DNA of 64,000 bases from Microplitis mediator (lineage: Eukaryota; Arthropoda; Insecta; Hymenoptera; Braconidae), in NCBI RefSeq assembly GCF_029852145.1, contig NC_079975.1, positions 18,349,275 through 18,413,274 on the forward strand, in the 5' to 3' direction. Below the pieces are notes generated by a model, which saw only the letters and a list, made by a program, of their open reading frames with translations, searched no databases and was not told where the DNA came from. The position numbers and the translations under genes are program-made. This document shows, piece after piece, positions 11,029-24,200 of this stretch; positions within the stretch are counted from its first letter, which is position 1, and every line of letters starts with the position of its first letter.

Positions 11029-11318
11029 AATTTTTCAAGTCAAATTAGCAATAAATTGATGTAAAACTTTACCTGACAATTTACGAAAAATATTTTCTAG
11101 TCAACTTTTAAAGTGAATTTGCATTCCATTCGGGTAGTAAATTTACGTCAAATTGTATAGCAAGTTGTATATATAAATTGTCGTCAAAAACGGAAGTCCG
11201 AAGTTGACGAAAATTTGACGAAAAATTCAAAGAAACTTTTGTAAAGTAAGCTGTGCTATTAGAGGATTACTTCGTTAGTTACCTAACAAGATTTACCTTA
11301 CTGACTTAATAATGTGAA

Positions 11319-11464
11319 CCCTGGCAGACCTGATTTACCGTAAATTTACGGTAATTTTACCGTAAATCTACCGTAGAATACCGTAAAATTCGAGTAGATT
11401 TACCGTAAATTACGGTGGATTACCGTAATTTACGGTGGGTTTACCGTAATTTGGGTCTGTTAGG
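11319..11464. mobile_element. Short element made of TTTACCGTAA palindromes
   Basis: About ten alternating TACCGTAA/TTACGGT units fill the interval. The left end CCCTGGCAGACC and the reverse complement of the right end, CCCTAACAGACC, form short terminal inverted repeats. The layout is that of a small MITE whose interior expanded as a palindromic tandem array. No coding capacity. Confidence 0.6.
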
Positions 11465-11747
11465 GAATTGTCCCTTTATTGCAAAATGTAACTTCGATAC
11501 TTTTAAAGAATTTATCAGCCATACTATTTGTTTTTTTCATCTTTTCAACTGGATTTTTGTTCAAATATAACATTTCACTCTTACAGTATGAGTGTTAAAC
11601 CAATTAAAATTTTTTATTTCGATGTAATATATAAGCTATTGAATGTATGTACAAATTTTAGTATTGACCAATTTTGCTTTTAAATTTGCTTGCATTTGTT
11701 GCGTTGGCTACACTTTCGTTCGGATCTCTCTTGTGGACCCATCGATA

Positions 11748-11823
11748 TATCGATAGTTTTATCTTGAAAAAATTAGACTATCGATTATTATTTAAAATAA
11801 TTATCGATAGTAGACTATCGATA
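11748..11823. promoter_or_regulatory. Cluster of DRE-type TATCGATA octamers upstream of RNF10
   Basis: Exact TATCGATA occurs at 11748-11755, 11802-11809 and 11816-11823, with a TATCGATT at 11779-11786. This octamer is the DREF-binding DRE core of insect housekeeping promoters. The cluster is about 400 bp upstream of the RNF10 start codon. The relation to the RNF10 transcription start is inferred. Confidence 0.6.
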
Positions 11824-12229
11824 TTTTTGTCACTGTCGCCCATCTCTCGTTTCCTAGCTTCCTAGGAGTGAGTAAAAATCCGTCGCCATCACAGCGACGG
11901 GATCCTCTTTTCGACGTGAAATCGTCGTTATCGGCGACAAAGTGTAATAAATAATAATCAAGAGGAGGTGAAAAGACTATCATCCAAAGCGGATCATATC
12001 CGTTGTGTTTTTAAATAATTTTAAAGTTTATTTTTTGTGTCAGCATATCTGCTGTCTATTGAATATTACTTCGACGAAGGTCGTGATAATTCGTAACTCC
12101 GTAATCGAACATGGCTTATTGAAAAAATGAAGGGTTTGCAGCAAATAATTGTTTCTCCCTTTGGAGAAGAGCTTATCTCTATTTGTAATTCTACTACGTA
12201 TTTAACTGACCTCAAGGTCAAATTTTACT

Positions 12230-15200
12230 ATGGACAAAAAGTCAAGATACAACACGCCGCCCTCTGGCAACAAGGGCACTGCTACTGATTCTAAAAAAAG
12301 TCAAGGTATATATTACAACATAATGTTTGGGTATTACTTATATTTTTATTATTTATAAATATTTCGTACATCGTTATCACAATGATGGTGATTGTGTAAT
12401 AATAATATTCATTTGTTTATTATTTTGTAGATGTCGCCAATGGTAAAGTCTTCCCAAAGACCTCAAAAAAACGAGAATCAACTGGAGCAAATGGTTACTC
12501 TAAAAATGAACAACCTAGAAAGTCAAGTGTGCAAAAGACAAGAAGTTTTGATAAGAGACCAAAACCTAAAGGACAATATTATGGCTGTCCAAAGGAGAAT
12601 ACCAAGGTTCTTTAAATTTTACGATTGTATTTCATTTGATAGACATGTATAGTATATGTATTACAATAATATTGTAATATTTAATAAATTTTGGATTATT
12701 ACAGGTAGATTATAATGAAATAGCCGAGGTAGGCTCGGTTATGACCCCAGGAAGTAAAAAACAGAATTTGAATCATCTGTTAAACTTTCACTATGAACCA
12801 CGTGAAAATCGCAGTAGCTATGGAAAATCGTCGAAGAATTATAATAATAGTAATCGTTGGTTACCACCTGTTCAACGACATAAATATAATAAAGAACTAT
12901 ATCTTCAAGCAAAGTAAGTCATTACTATAATTGGTAATACTCATTATAAATACATCAGTCGATAGACTTTTATTATTTATTTTTATAAAAAAAAAAATTT
13001 TTATTAAAATTGAAATAATACTAAACAATTTTTTTTTTTTTTCTTATAAACAAATCACATGTTAGGTGTGTATTTAAGAAAAAATTTTATCCAATAATAC
13101 TAAGTTTGGTTATTATTTAAAAATAATAATAAATTTTGCAGTTGTTTACTGATTTCACTGTCATAAATTATTATATAATTTAAATTTCCATCTTAGCTTA
13201 CAAATGTTAATGTCCGTAAATATGTTTTATGAAAAACTTTTTTAATTATTGATATAGATGTTTTAAATAATTCTACATTTATAGTGTCATTTTATTTTCC
13301 ATTTACTAATTATTTTTTAATTTATATACATTTTCTTTGAATTATATTAAATTATTATTTTTAATTAATTTAATAATGATATAAAATAAATTTTTATTTA
13401 TAGCTGTCAATTTGTGGTGAACCGCAATGGGAATTATTCGATTCATCTTATTGATCCAGACACTTTAGTGAATTGGGAGTTGATAGAACAAATCGTAAGA
13501 ACTTTTTTTTATAATTAAGTAAATTAAGGTATTTTACATTTTATTTAAAAAGCACCATTTAGAGTAAATATGAAAACAAAATTTATTTTTAAAAAATTTG
13601 ATTAAATATTTATTAATTAAAAAAATTTTGATCAATCAATAAAATTTTTTTGTTTTCTTAGTTAAAGTATGAATTCAAAAACTAAAAAACAAATACATTA
13701 TTATAATAATAGATGGGTTTTTTTTCTTCTAGAAAGTACAAACATCAGAAAATCTCTCCTGTCCCATTTGTCTAAGCTTCCCAACAGCAGGAAGAATGAC
13801 ACGTTGTGGTCATGTTTATTGTTGGCCATGTATTCTTCATTATCTCTCCCTATCTGATAAATCTTGGCGCAAGTGTCCAATTTGCGACGAATCTGTACAC
13901 AAATCAGATCTTAAAAGCGTTGCTCAAGTTACTCAAAATTCTATGAATGTCGGTGATACTATAAAACTGCGTTTAATGCGTCGCAAACGTGGTTCTTTAC
14001 TTGCAATACCAGTTGGTGAAAATGAAACTTCAGATCCAGAGACATTTTTTTCGGTCTCACAACATTCATCAAATCAAATTTATTCTAAATTATTGCTTGC
14101 TGATTATCATGATATTTTGGAAATAATAAAATTAGATAAGTTGCAACTTGAAATCGAATTAATGGATGATCCACATTCATCTGAAAGCTGTTTCATTGAA
14201 CAAGCACTTAATGAACTTGCTGTAAGAGAAGAAAATGTTTTAAAACAGGTAAACTTGTTGAAACATTTCATTTTAATAAAATTATTTTAAAAAAAATTAT
14301 TTTTTAGTTGTTCCAGGGTCATAAAGAAAAAAATGTAACTGACGTAGAAAAAGTTATTGACATTGAAAAAAAAGAAATTATTGACTTGAAGGAAATTAGT
14401 GAAAATCAAGAAAAAGAACAGCTCATTGAAGATACTATCGCTTTTGAAAACACTAAAGATATAGATCAAGTTTCAAATCATTCTCAAAGTAGTCAAAACT
14501 TGTCAAAATTCTTTTACTTTTATCAAGGTATGTAATTTAATTTCTAATAAAACAATATGAAAAAAATTTGTTTATTTTCAATATTAAAAATCATATATAT
14601 TTACAGCTGAAGATGGTCAGCATATATATCTTCATGCAATGAATGTTAAAATGCTGGAGTTACAATACGGCAATCTAGAGCATTGTCCTCATTTTATTGA
14701 AGGTAAACTCGTTGAAAGAGAATCTGGAAGCTTTACTGAAGATTTACGTAAACGAATGCGGTATCTATGTCATCTGCCGTTAACGTGTCCTTTTGATGTT
14801 GTGGAAATTGAATTGAAAACACCATTAATTTCATCTGAAGTACTTAATATCTTTAGTGATCAGCTTGAGGTCAGAAAAAATCGACGTAATCGCCGTGAAC
14901 GTGATGAGAAAAAACGTGAAAAAAAAATAACAGCTGAAGAGAACAAACGAATGGGACGATATCCAACCCCAAATGTTCATATTGGTTCTCATAAACATTT
15001 CCCAGAATGGCATCCAGAATCACAGTCTTCAAGGTATAATTAAAATTTTTTGCACGACTCATGATGCGAAGCATCAGAGTGTGCTTTACGATTGAATATT
15101 TGTTTATATTATCATTTAAAATTTTATAGTGATATTGATATTTTGTTTTGTTTTTCAGCATAAGTATTCCATCACCACCAGAATCCATAGCAACGTCAAG

Positions 15201-15615
15201 TGTTGCTAGCAGCCCAATTCACAATTCATTTGAAGATGATACAATTTTAACGCAACAGTTTTCATCTGAGTCAATACAATGTGAACCAGGACCTTCGTTT
15301 GCACAGATGCTACGAAGTGAAGGTTGCAAAATTACTTCTTCCAGCACTAGGTCATCTATTGATACTCACGGACCATTAAAAAATCTAGAGATAGAAAATT
15401 TTCAACGAAAAGTTGTTGTTTCAAATGAGGATGATTATACTGATATGACAATTCAGAACCAAAGTTTAGGTGATGTTCTGGCACAAGCATTAAAACAATC
15501 AGAAATGCTTGAAACCGCAGTTGGGAATACTGAATTTGGATCACGAAAAACTAAAAAGAAAAAACGAGGAAAACCAACAGTTCTCTTTACTTCTGGAATG
15601 AATCGAAATTCATAA
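12230..15615 (+). CDS. RNF10: RING finger protein 10 (E3 ubiquitin ligase)
   Basis: Eight exons: 12230-12305, 12431-12606, 12705-12913, 13404-13494, 13733-14248, 14308-14527, 14607-15033 and 15159-15615. Phases are consistent and give 723 residues (human 811). A basic, low-complexity N-terminus leads to HLLNFHYEPRE and CQFVVNRNGNYSIHLIDPD. The C3HC4 RING follows, with Cys194, 197, 209, His211, Cys214, 217, 232 and 235 and the family word WPCILHYLSLSDKSW. Further on come the FYFYQAEDGQHIYLH block and a basic KKREKK region; the tail is TKKKKRGKPTVLF. In vertebrates RNF10 ubiquitinates 40S ribosomal proteins on stalled ribosomes; the same role here is inferred. The initiator ATG was chosen because its exon joins the next in the correct frame. 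Confidence 0.94.
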
Positions 15616-16187
15616 TATATTTATTACACTGACAAATAATTTTGGGATTATTCAACCATGATGCTCTTGATTTTAATCATTCTTTTTTTCTTTTCATTTT
15701 AGATAAACCATTGGCGATTAATGATAATTTAAATAGATGTAATATTAAACACTATATTTTTGAAAAATTATTTTTTAATTTACTGTAATAATTATATGCT
15801 AAAAAAAGCATCATAATAAATTGTGCATTTTTGGTATTTGTATTGAAATATTTAAACGCAAATAATTATTAAATCAATAAATTACAATAAAAATGATTAA
15901 GCATAAAAAATATACATTTACTCTTCTTTTTATTTATAAAACGTTATTATTTAACTTACATAACCCAAAAAATAATTACTGATTTAGCATAATTTATCTA
16001 ACACTTTAAATTAATGTAAGTATAAAAATAAACTATTTTTGCAAGATGATATTTATACAAATATATTTAAGAATTAATAAATTATCATTTGTTTACTTAT
16101 TTTCTGAGAATGAAAATTTACTTTATATACATTCCGTATCAATTAATTAAAATATTAAATTACGGGATAGAGGTAAGCAAACGATAA

Positions 16188-16411
16188 TAGCTACATGTAT
16201 GAGTGTGAATATAGCAGACATCAGACAAACTTAAAACTATAAATAAATAGAGTAAATAATTAAATAAATAATATTTATGAAAAATGCAGTGATTGATTTC
16301 AAAATTTTTCAAATGCAAATTTTTTTTGAATTTAATTTGATCAATTATTTACTCTATTTATTAATAATTTTTAATTTGCCTGGTGTCTGCTACATTCAGA
16401 CTCATGCTACA
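16188..16411. mobile_element. 224-bp hairpin MITE
   Basis: The left arm TAGCTACATGTATGAGT pairs with the right end ATGCTACAAA region. Further inside, ATAGCAGACATCAGACAAA mirrors GTGTCTGCTACATTC, and AATAGAGTAAATAATT mirrors AATTATTTACTCTATT. Nearly the whole element can fold on itself. It lies between the convergent ends of RNF10 and Hsc70; the rest of 15616-16671 is AT-rich 3' flank with no gene seen. Confidence 0.7.
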
Positions 16412-16671
16412 AACACATAGTGGATGCAGAATAGGATATTTAATAAAGATAAATACACAAATTTAATTGATCATGTTCTTTTGTTTTTATTTTATTCAAC
16501 TTATTTTCCATGTAATTACTGCAAATATATTATTACCTGAATAGGCAGTGAATGCGTGAATGAAAATCATACAAAAAATGTTCATATTTAAATTTATGCT
16601 GTTTTGGTTTTACTTTTTTTATTCATTTATTTATTTATTTTGTTAATACTCAAATTTTAACGTAGAACAGT

Positions 16672-18573
16672 TTAATCAACTTCTTCGATGGTTGGTCCAG
16701 ATCCTGCTCCAGGTGCACCACCTGGTGCGGCTCCAGCTCCTGGCATACCTCCAGGCATACCACCGGGCATACCACCAGGCATACCACCAGCTCCTTGGTA
16801 AAGTTTTGTCACAATAGGGTTGCAGATGTTTTCAAGTTCTTTTTGCTTGTGCTCGTACTCTTCTTTCTCAGCAAGTTGGTTTGCATCAAGCCATTTAATG
16901 ATCTCATTACATTTGTCGAGTACAGTTTGTTTGTCGGCTGCGCTGATCTTATCTTTGAGTTTTTCATCTTCAACTGTGCTCTTCATGTTGAAGCAATAAG
17001 ATTCAAGACCGTTCTTTGATGAAATTGTTTCTTTTTGTTTCTCATCTTCATTTTTGTATTTTTCAGCTTCATTGACCATTCTTTCAATTTCTTCTTTGCT
17101 AAGACGACCCTTGTCGTTGGTGATGGTGATTTTGTTCTCTTTACCTGACATCTTGTCGGCAGCTGATACATTAAGAATACCGTTTGCATCAATATCAAAA
17201 GTAACCTCAATTTGAGGAACTCCACGTGGTGCTGGTGGAATGCCAGAGAGCTCGAATTTTCCAAGAAGGTTGTTGTCCTTGGTCATAGCACGTTCTCCTT
17301 CATAAACTTGAATGAGTACTCCAGGTTGGTTATCAGCGTAAGTTGTAAAGGTCTGTGTCTGCTTAGTTGGAATGGTTGTGTTTCGCTTAATCAAAGCAGT
17401 CATGACACCACCAGCTGTCTCAATACCAAGTGACAATGGTGTAACATCAAGCAAAAGAAGATCTTGAACAGCTTCAGATTTATCACCATGAAGGATAGCT
17501 GCTTGGACGGCTGCACCATAAGCGACGGCTTCGTCAGGGTTAATAGATTTGTTGAGTTCTTTACCGTTGAAGAAATCTTGAAGGAGTTTTTGGATCTTTG
17601 GAATACGAGTAGATCCACCAACAAGGACGATGTCGTGGATAACAGACTTGTCAATCTTAGCATCACGAAGAGATTTCTCTACAGGCTCAAGAGTGCTACG
17701 GAATAAATCAGCACAAAGTTCCTCGAATCTTGCACGTGTGATGGACGTGTAGAAATCAATACCCTCGAAGAGTGAATCGATTTCAATGTTGGCCTGAGTT
17801 GATGATGAGAGAGTTCTCTTTGCACGCTCGCATGCAGTACGGAGACGACGAAGAGCTCGCTTGTTGCTGGTAAGATCTTTTTTGTACTTGCGTTTAAATT
17901 CTTGGACAAAGTGATTAACCATACGATTGTCAAAATCTTCTCCACCAAGATGAGTATCTCCAGCAGTAGATTTTACTTCAAAGATACCGTCTTCAATGGT
18001 AAGAATGGAGACATCAAAGGTACCACCACCCAAGTCAAAGATTAAAACGTTACGCTCTCCAGTTGCTTTCTTGTCCAAACCGTAAGCAATGGCGGCGGCA
18101 GTTGGCTCATTAATAATACGTAAAACGTTCAAGCCTGAAATAGTTCCAGCGTCCTTGGTTGCCTGACGCTGCGAGTCGTTAAAGTAAGCAGGTACAGTAA
18201 TTACAGCATTGCTGACAGTCTGACCAAGGTATGCTTCAGCTGTTTCCTTCATTTTTACTAATACCATGGAGCTCACTTCTTCAGGGAAGAAAGTCTTTGT
18301 CTCGCCTTTGTACTGAACTTGAATTTTTGGCTTTCCAGCGTCACTAACAACGTTGAATGGCCAATGTTTCATATCAGCTTGAACAGTTGCGTCATCAAAA
18401 CGACGTCCAATCAGTCTTTTAGCATCTATACAGAATGATACCATCAAATAATTAGTATTATAAAGTAATTTATAATTTCAACGTCGTTTTTATCATATGA
18501 CTCATCACAAAAATTATTCATGCCCATTATTAATTTATTTATATTTATTAAAAATGAAATTATTTATAATTAA

Positions 18574-18604
<31 letters not shown>

Positions 18605-19027
18605 ATATAATAAATTATGTCACGTATTAATTTATGTGAATGAGTCAGGGATAATCAAGAAGCTTCAGTGATAAAATAAATACAAAATGGCGGACTTACC
18701 AAAGATGGTGTTGTTGGGATTCATGGCGACCTGGTTTTTAGCGGCATCGCCGATAAGTCGTTCGGTGTCTGTGAATGCGACATAACTAGGTGTTGTTCGG
18801 TTTCCTTGGTCATTGGCGATTATTTCAACCTTTCCATGTTGGAAAACTCCAACACTGATAAAAAATAAATTAAATAAAATTATAAATATTTAATCGATAT
18901 TTTAATTATTTCATATTAAAAATTCCATAAATTAATTTTGTCGTGAAATAAAATAATAAAATTAAAGTAATTACCAGGAGTAAGTTGTTCCCAAATCAAT
19001 ACCAACTGCGGGTGCTTTAGTAGTCAT
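16672..19027 (-). CDS. Hsc70-4: Heat shock cognate 70 kDa protein, cytosolic
   Basis: Coding exons on the minus strand: 18975-19027, 18700-18854 and 16672-18425, phases 2 and 1, giving 653 residues. The ATPase domain shows GIDLGTTYSCVG, the IFDLGGGTFDVSIL phosphate loop and VLVGGSTRIPK. The substrate domain follows, then GGMP repeats and the cytosolic Hsc70 C-terminus EEVD that binds TPR co-chaperones. It folds nascent and damaged proteins. A 5'UTR intron is visible: the acceptor ends at 19036, just before AAAGAAAA and the ATG, and a GTACAT donor lies near 19163. Codon use is richer in G/C than in neighbouring genes, as expected for a highly expressed gene. Upstream heat-shock elements suggest stress induction. 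Confidence 0.97.
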
Positions 19028-19293
19028 TTTTCTTTCTGAAAATTAAAGAACAAAACGCCGATTAGATCTTAGTAACTCGCAAAAAAAATATGCAAGGCAA
19101 AAAATAAAAAATAAAACAATTGAACTATCAAATTCAGGACGAAAAAAAATTGTAATATATGTACCTTTTATTATTTAATATTAACGCAATGTAATGAAGA
19201 AGGCAAATTACAAAAATGTAATTTAGACGAGGTTCAAATCTTTACTATCCAACGATTCACAACGTGAGTGGAGAGATCCGGAAGATGCACCCG

Positions 19294-19331
19294 TATATAA
19301 CAGCTTGGTAAGCGACGCTTCTGGAACGTTC
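19294..19331 (-). promoter_or_regulatory. Hsc70 core promoter: TATA box and three-unit heat-shock element
   Basis: Reading the plus strand, TTC at 19319-19321, GAA at 19324-19326 and TTC at 19329-19331 are spaced by two bases each, a perfect inverted nGAAn array. A TATATAA at 19294-19300, read on the minus strand as TTATATA, lies 20-35 bp on the gene side. The order HSE, TATA, transcript fits transcription into the minus-strand Hsc70 gene. Confidence 0.75.
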
Positions 19332-19672
19332 TTCCCGCCTGAGTAATAATTTCGACCAACCGCTCATTAGTTTCTTCTAAAAACTAATTCCCATTGGTCG
19401 ATGTCAATAAATACTAGAGTCAAAGTATTTTGTATTTACTTATTTTTATAGCAAAAAAAAGTTGTTAAAATTTAAACATCTTTTCATAAATATTTATAAA
19501 TATTTTGAAACTTTTTAATACCATTTTTTTTCAAAACGAAACATATTTAAACTTTTAAACAAGTATTGATTTGACTATTTAAATAGAGGGGCAAAGGGAG
19601 GAATGCGTCATGATGCGGAAATGATTTTTGTAGAAACGTGGAGAATAATCTAGTGTCGAAAATATAGATCTC

Positions 19673-19690
19673 GAACTTTCAAGAATTTTC
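19673..19690 (-). promoter_or_regulatory. Distal four-unit heat-shock element
   Basis: GAA 19673-19675, TTC 19678-19680, GAA 19683-19685 and TTC 19688-19690 alternate with exactly two bases between units, a perfect four-pentamer HSF site about 340 bp upstream of the proximal one. Confidence 0.75.
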
Positions 19691-21209
19691 TATTAAATTT
19701 AATATGAACTTTTTTGCATTATGGAACAATTTTCAAATCATTACATGCAATATTTAAACAGGCAATAAAATAATTTCAAAATAAATTTTATTTTCATATT
19801 TCTTTATTAAATAATTTATTTGTTTATGATAAGGATTAACTAGTTGGCATTGGACTAATTTTATAAATTCCTTTTATGATTTGTCAATTCAGTTATCATG
19901 AATCATCAAACATTATATTGATTAGTACATTTTATCCATACTTAATTAGTTAATAAACGTAACATAGATATGTTTTATTTAAATTTATTCTACAAAAATA
20001 CGACAAAAGAAATTTATAAATAATGAAAGGGAAAGTAAACATCTAAAATAAATTGCTAAGTTTAATTGTATAAATATTTGAATCAATATTATTATTTTGC
20101 TAAATGAAGGATAGCTAAATATAAAGAAGGCCAGACAGAGACAAGGTTACTCCAGGTGCTCCAGGTGTACACGTTTTTAATTCTCATCTTGAAATTGTAT
20201 TTAAATTAATAAACATTTTTAATAATGCTTTATTATTATATTTTGAATGTAATATATTTATAAATTCAAGATTTATTTTACAAATAGTTGAGATAAATGA
20301 TATTCGAAATAATTGACTTATGCATATTAACTGGAATGTAAAAAAAATTGCATGTTTTTTTAATTTTCGAAAAATTTATTGAATGTAAATGTAAACATAT
20401 CCAAAAAATGTATTTGCAGCTTTACAAAATAATTTTTCTGTAAAAAGAAAAGTCAAAATATCGATTTCCTCAGCTACGTTTCTATAGATGCATATTTTTT
20501 ATGCATATCCATTTATGTAAAAATATGTGTAAGCCATTGTTGAGTTACCGGCTTAGCGACAGTTCCGATTTAGTATAGGATAGTGAGGGAAAAGTGGAGT
20601 CACATATCTATATATTTGTAGGTGTGTGTATACATATACAAGTATAGTCAAGTAAAACTCAACCGTTTTTTGGTCGAGTACGAATAATGAAAATTTTCCT
20701 AAGGTAACTTTAGTTACCAACTTACCTTTTTCCACTTAATTTATTTTTAAGTTGGAGAATCTTTATCTATTTAATTTTTCATTTTGACTTAAGCTAATTT
20801 ATGATATTTTTTTTCGTCTTTATGATAATTTGAATAACTTATTGCAAATTTATTTACTTCTTAAACCATATCGTAACATTATTTTTTATGGATGTGTTCA
20901 GAAATATTTTTAGCTATGTGTATGCAAATTACCTTATAAAGTACAATAACTATAGGTATATTAAAGAGTTGAAAATTTCCTTTCAATAAAGGTAAACAAT
21001 TCCTTTCTACGAGATTTCTATGAACAAGCCCCTTGCAGATTTTCATTGAATCTAAAGCTAAAGCCACCTTTTCATGTTATTTAATATTCAAAAACGTTCC
21101 CGCGAATAGTTGTAACGTTGTTTATAAAAAATAATCTCTATTTTATTTAATATTAATATTTATCATTATATTAATTACTATATGAAATATTATTAGAGTT
21201 TAGATTATT
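19691..21209. other. Intergenic between Hsc70 and SMPD4
   Basis: AT-rich, divergent flanks of the two genes. I see no gene. A short CCAGGTGCTCCAGGTG direct repeat at about 20150-20168 and a GAAA/TTTC-rich stretch are the only structure noticed. Confidence 0.4.
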
Positions 21210-24200
21210 ATGGCTTCTTCCGCAGATATTGCAACAGTAAGTAATAACAACTTTTTAAAATTAGTACTTAACTAACCTCAAAAAATAATAATTTTGTTTT
21301 TTTCTTAATTATTGTAATTAAATGTTTTAATAAAAAAAAATTTTTTTCAGGCAAGATTGCGAGCATATTTGAATTTGCCATTGATAGAACGTTGTAAAGA
21401 ATTAGCAGTATTTATAGTCGAATCTAGCACAACGGAACTACAACATGTTTTTCCAATTCTTATCGATTCCATTTTTGGTGTAACATCTAATGTAGGATGG
21501 GGCTTACACAATATTAATTTAAAAAAACATCCTTATGAACATGAAACTCTATGCAACTTTTTTGGTCCTCAAGGACCTATTTTTACTTTATGTTATAAAC
21601 TTTTGCCTGATTGTTATCTGAAATATAATTTTCCTATTTCATTTCTTCCTGTAAGTAATTTTTTTTTTTAATCATTAGAATAAATTATTGTAGCTTTTAT
21701 TTATCATTCAATTTTGTTATTTTAGACAAAAATAAAGCTATTAGTAGAAGAAGGTATCATCCCACCTTTTTACCAGGATAAATTAAAAGATGACCATAAT
21801 ACAAGATGCCCTGCTGCTTTATTATTGAATCCTTTTGAATACTATATATTTCACTTTGCTTATCATTTAACAAATCCATGGCTACAACTTCATTTAAATG
21901 ATGATGTTTGGACTAATTGGGAAACTGCTTACGTTCAGCTTGCTCATTTATATTTATATCATTTTTTACCACGAGACAATTCTCCGGTATTACCTATAAT
22001 TGGACCATACGTAAGAACAACACCGCCAAGAAAATTAATGCAGTCACCTGATTTAAAAAGATTACAAACTCCACGACTTTTAAGAACTTCTATACTATCT
22101 CCAGCGTCTCCACCGTCAGGAGTTCCTCAACAACAGTGTTTACCTCAAGTGTGGCGCAGTGAAACTGTTGTCCAAGTATTTTTAGATTTTTGGCTTGAAT
22201 ATACAGAAGAAGATAAGTTAATTTCACCGCTGAATTCTTCTTTATCTTCTTCACTACCACGAAGAAATAGTATTCATTCTGGGGAGCATATTCGTTTGGT
22301 TCGTGCTTTTATAAAAACGTTACATGAATTTGCGAATAGTGCAACAGGTAATAAAAGTGCGATGGATGAATTAAAGAGAATAATACTTCCGTCGATACAA
22401 GGAAAAATTTACACCTTTTTACGACAAGCTATTTATCATTGGCCATTAGATAGTTCATTTAGACTTATTCTTGAAGCTTGGTTAAGTTTTATTCAACCCT
22501 GGAGATATATTCCAGACTTTGGAATTACGAAGAGTACAAAATGTAGTGAAGAAGAAAAAGGAAAAATTTCTGATCCATCATACTGGATGCCATTTGTGGC
22601 TAATAATTTATTAGCTTATACTGCAATTTTTCAGCAGCTATTACCAAGATTCATGCGAACTGATCTGGTAGCACCAAAAAATGCTTTGATGCTCTTTAGA
22701 GTTACTAAAGTATTTTCTCAGCCACATTTAGCGTTTATGTTGGCTGAAGCTGAAAGTTGTATAAGTGATACAAGTTTAACTCGAAGCAAAATATCAACAA
22801 GTCAATGGAATAATATTATTAGACAACAAATTGTTGAACTTGAAGGTTCGACATACCAATACATTCCAATGTTCTCTGCAGCAACATCGAGTCAGGTATT
22901 CTATTAGTTAATAAATTAAAACGAAAAAAAAAGTTAATTAATTATTATTTAACACTGATTAAAATTTATTTCAGATTATAAAACTTCTGATAACAATAAA
23001 ACAAGCTTATCTTACTGCAGTCAGTATAGTCGAAGCTTTGGAAAAAAGACGCATAGAAAGAAAATTTTTTAAGTCTTTATGGGAATTTTTTAATGGTGAT
23101 GAATGTACTGACGATGATATTGGTTTAATTGAAAGAAAAAGAGTACCTGGATTATTAGCTAATGCTCAGCAACAATTAGTTGATATATTTGAAGTAATAA
23201 TTTACTATTAAGAGCGTAGTTTAAATTAGTTTAACTAATTATTTAATATTATAAATCAATGTTAATTTAGCTCGGTGACATTCCTGAAGCTTTTATCGCT
23301 GCTGACAAAGAGTATCATGACAGTATTTTATCTACATCTTTCTGTCATCAATCACACGTAAAAATTAATTTTTATACAAAATATAATATAAAAATATTGG
23401 AAAAATCTTGATAATTTGAAATATTCTTTTTTTAAATATTCATTGATTTTAATTCAATATCAAAATAAAAAATAAATCAATTTAAATACAACATAATATT
23501 AGTAAAGTAAGAGACTCAGTACCCGATCAGGGAACTATTACCCGATCACTAAAGTATTTGTACATCTATATGTACTAAATTTTACTAAATATAGATATAT
23601 AAATACATGGAGTGATCGAGTACTAGTTCCCTGATCAGGTACTGAGTCTTTCACCTTATGTAGAAGATTTAAATCCACCAAGTTCAAATTATCTGGTTTT
23701 ATTTTGACGTTTATTAAATGTTATTCATTATAAATAAATATTTTATGGTAATTTATTTTTTAGATGAATTCCAGCATGGATTCTAGTCGACCGGGTGAAT
23801 TTGTATTAATTCGAAACGCACATCAAAATTGCAAATGTATGGATTATATGGGAGATCCAGAATTAAAACCTGTGTCTTCAAATGAATCTGCATTCCTCGT
23901 ACGCTTATTGTATAGGTTTTGCGAAGTTATTAATCATAAGGTGTGTTGTATAATTTTAATCGATAGTTATATTGATTTATAAATGCATTATATTAATAAA
24001 TTTATGAAATATTTAATTTATTTGTAGTACGAGACAAAGATCATATCAATGTATAATAGGAATGATTTTATTGGAAGAATTGCAAGAAAAATTCTTCAAC
24101 CACCAACAACGATTATTCAACTACCAAAACGTACACAATCAGGTTTTTTACCAAGAAAAGAACGATGTCTTCCGCCACGATTGTCTCTAAGATTTTTCGC

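Noticed and set aside
12431..12652. 73-codon frame overlapping RNF10 exon 2
   Set aside because: The neighbouring frame continues the RNF10 protein through proper splice sites; this one is a shadow.
16795..17948. Several open frames of 70-90 codons antisense or shifted to Hsc70
   Set aside because: Typical shadows of a G/C-biased highly expressed gene; no family resemblance.
18565..18600. TA dinucleotide runs (also near 50010) as possible functional elements
   Set aside because: Simple microsatellites of a kind expected in AT-rich introns.
20553..21067. 60-codon minus-strand frames between Hsc70 and SMPD4
   Set aside because: No splice support, no family pattern, ordinary for AT-rich intergenic DNA.
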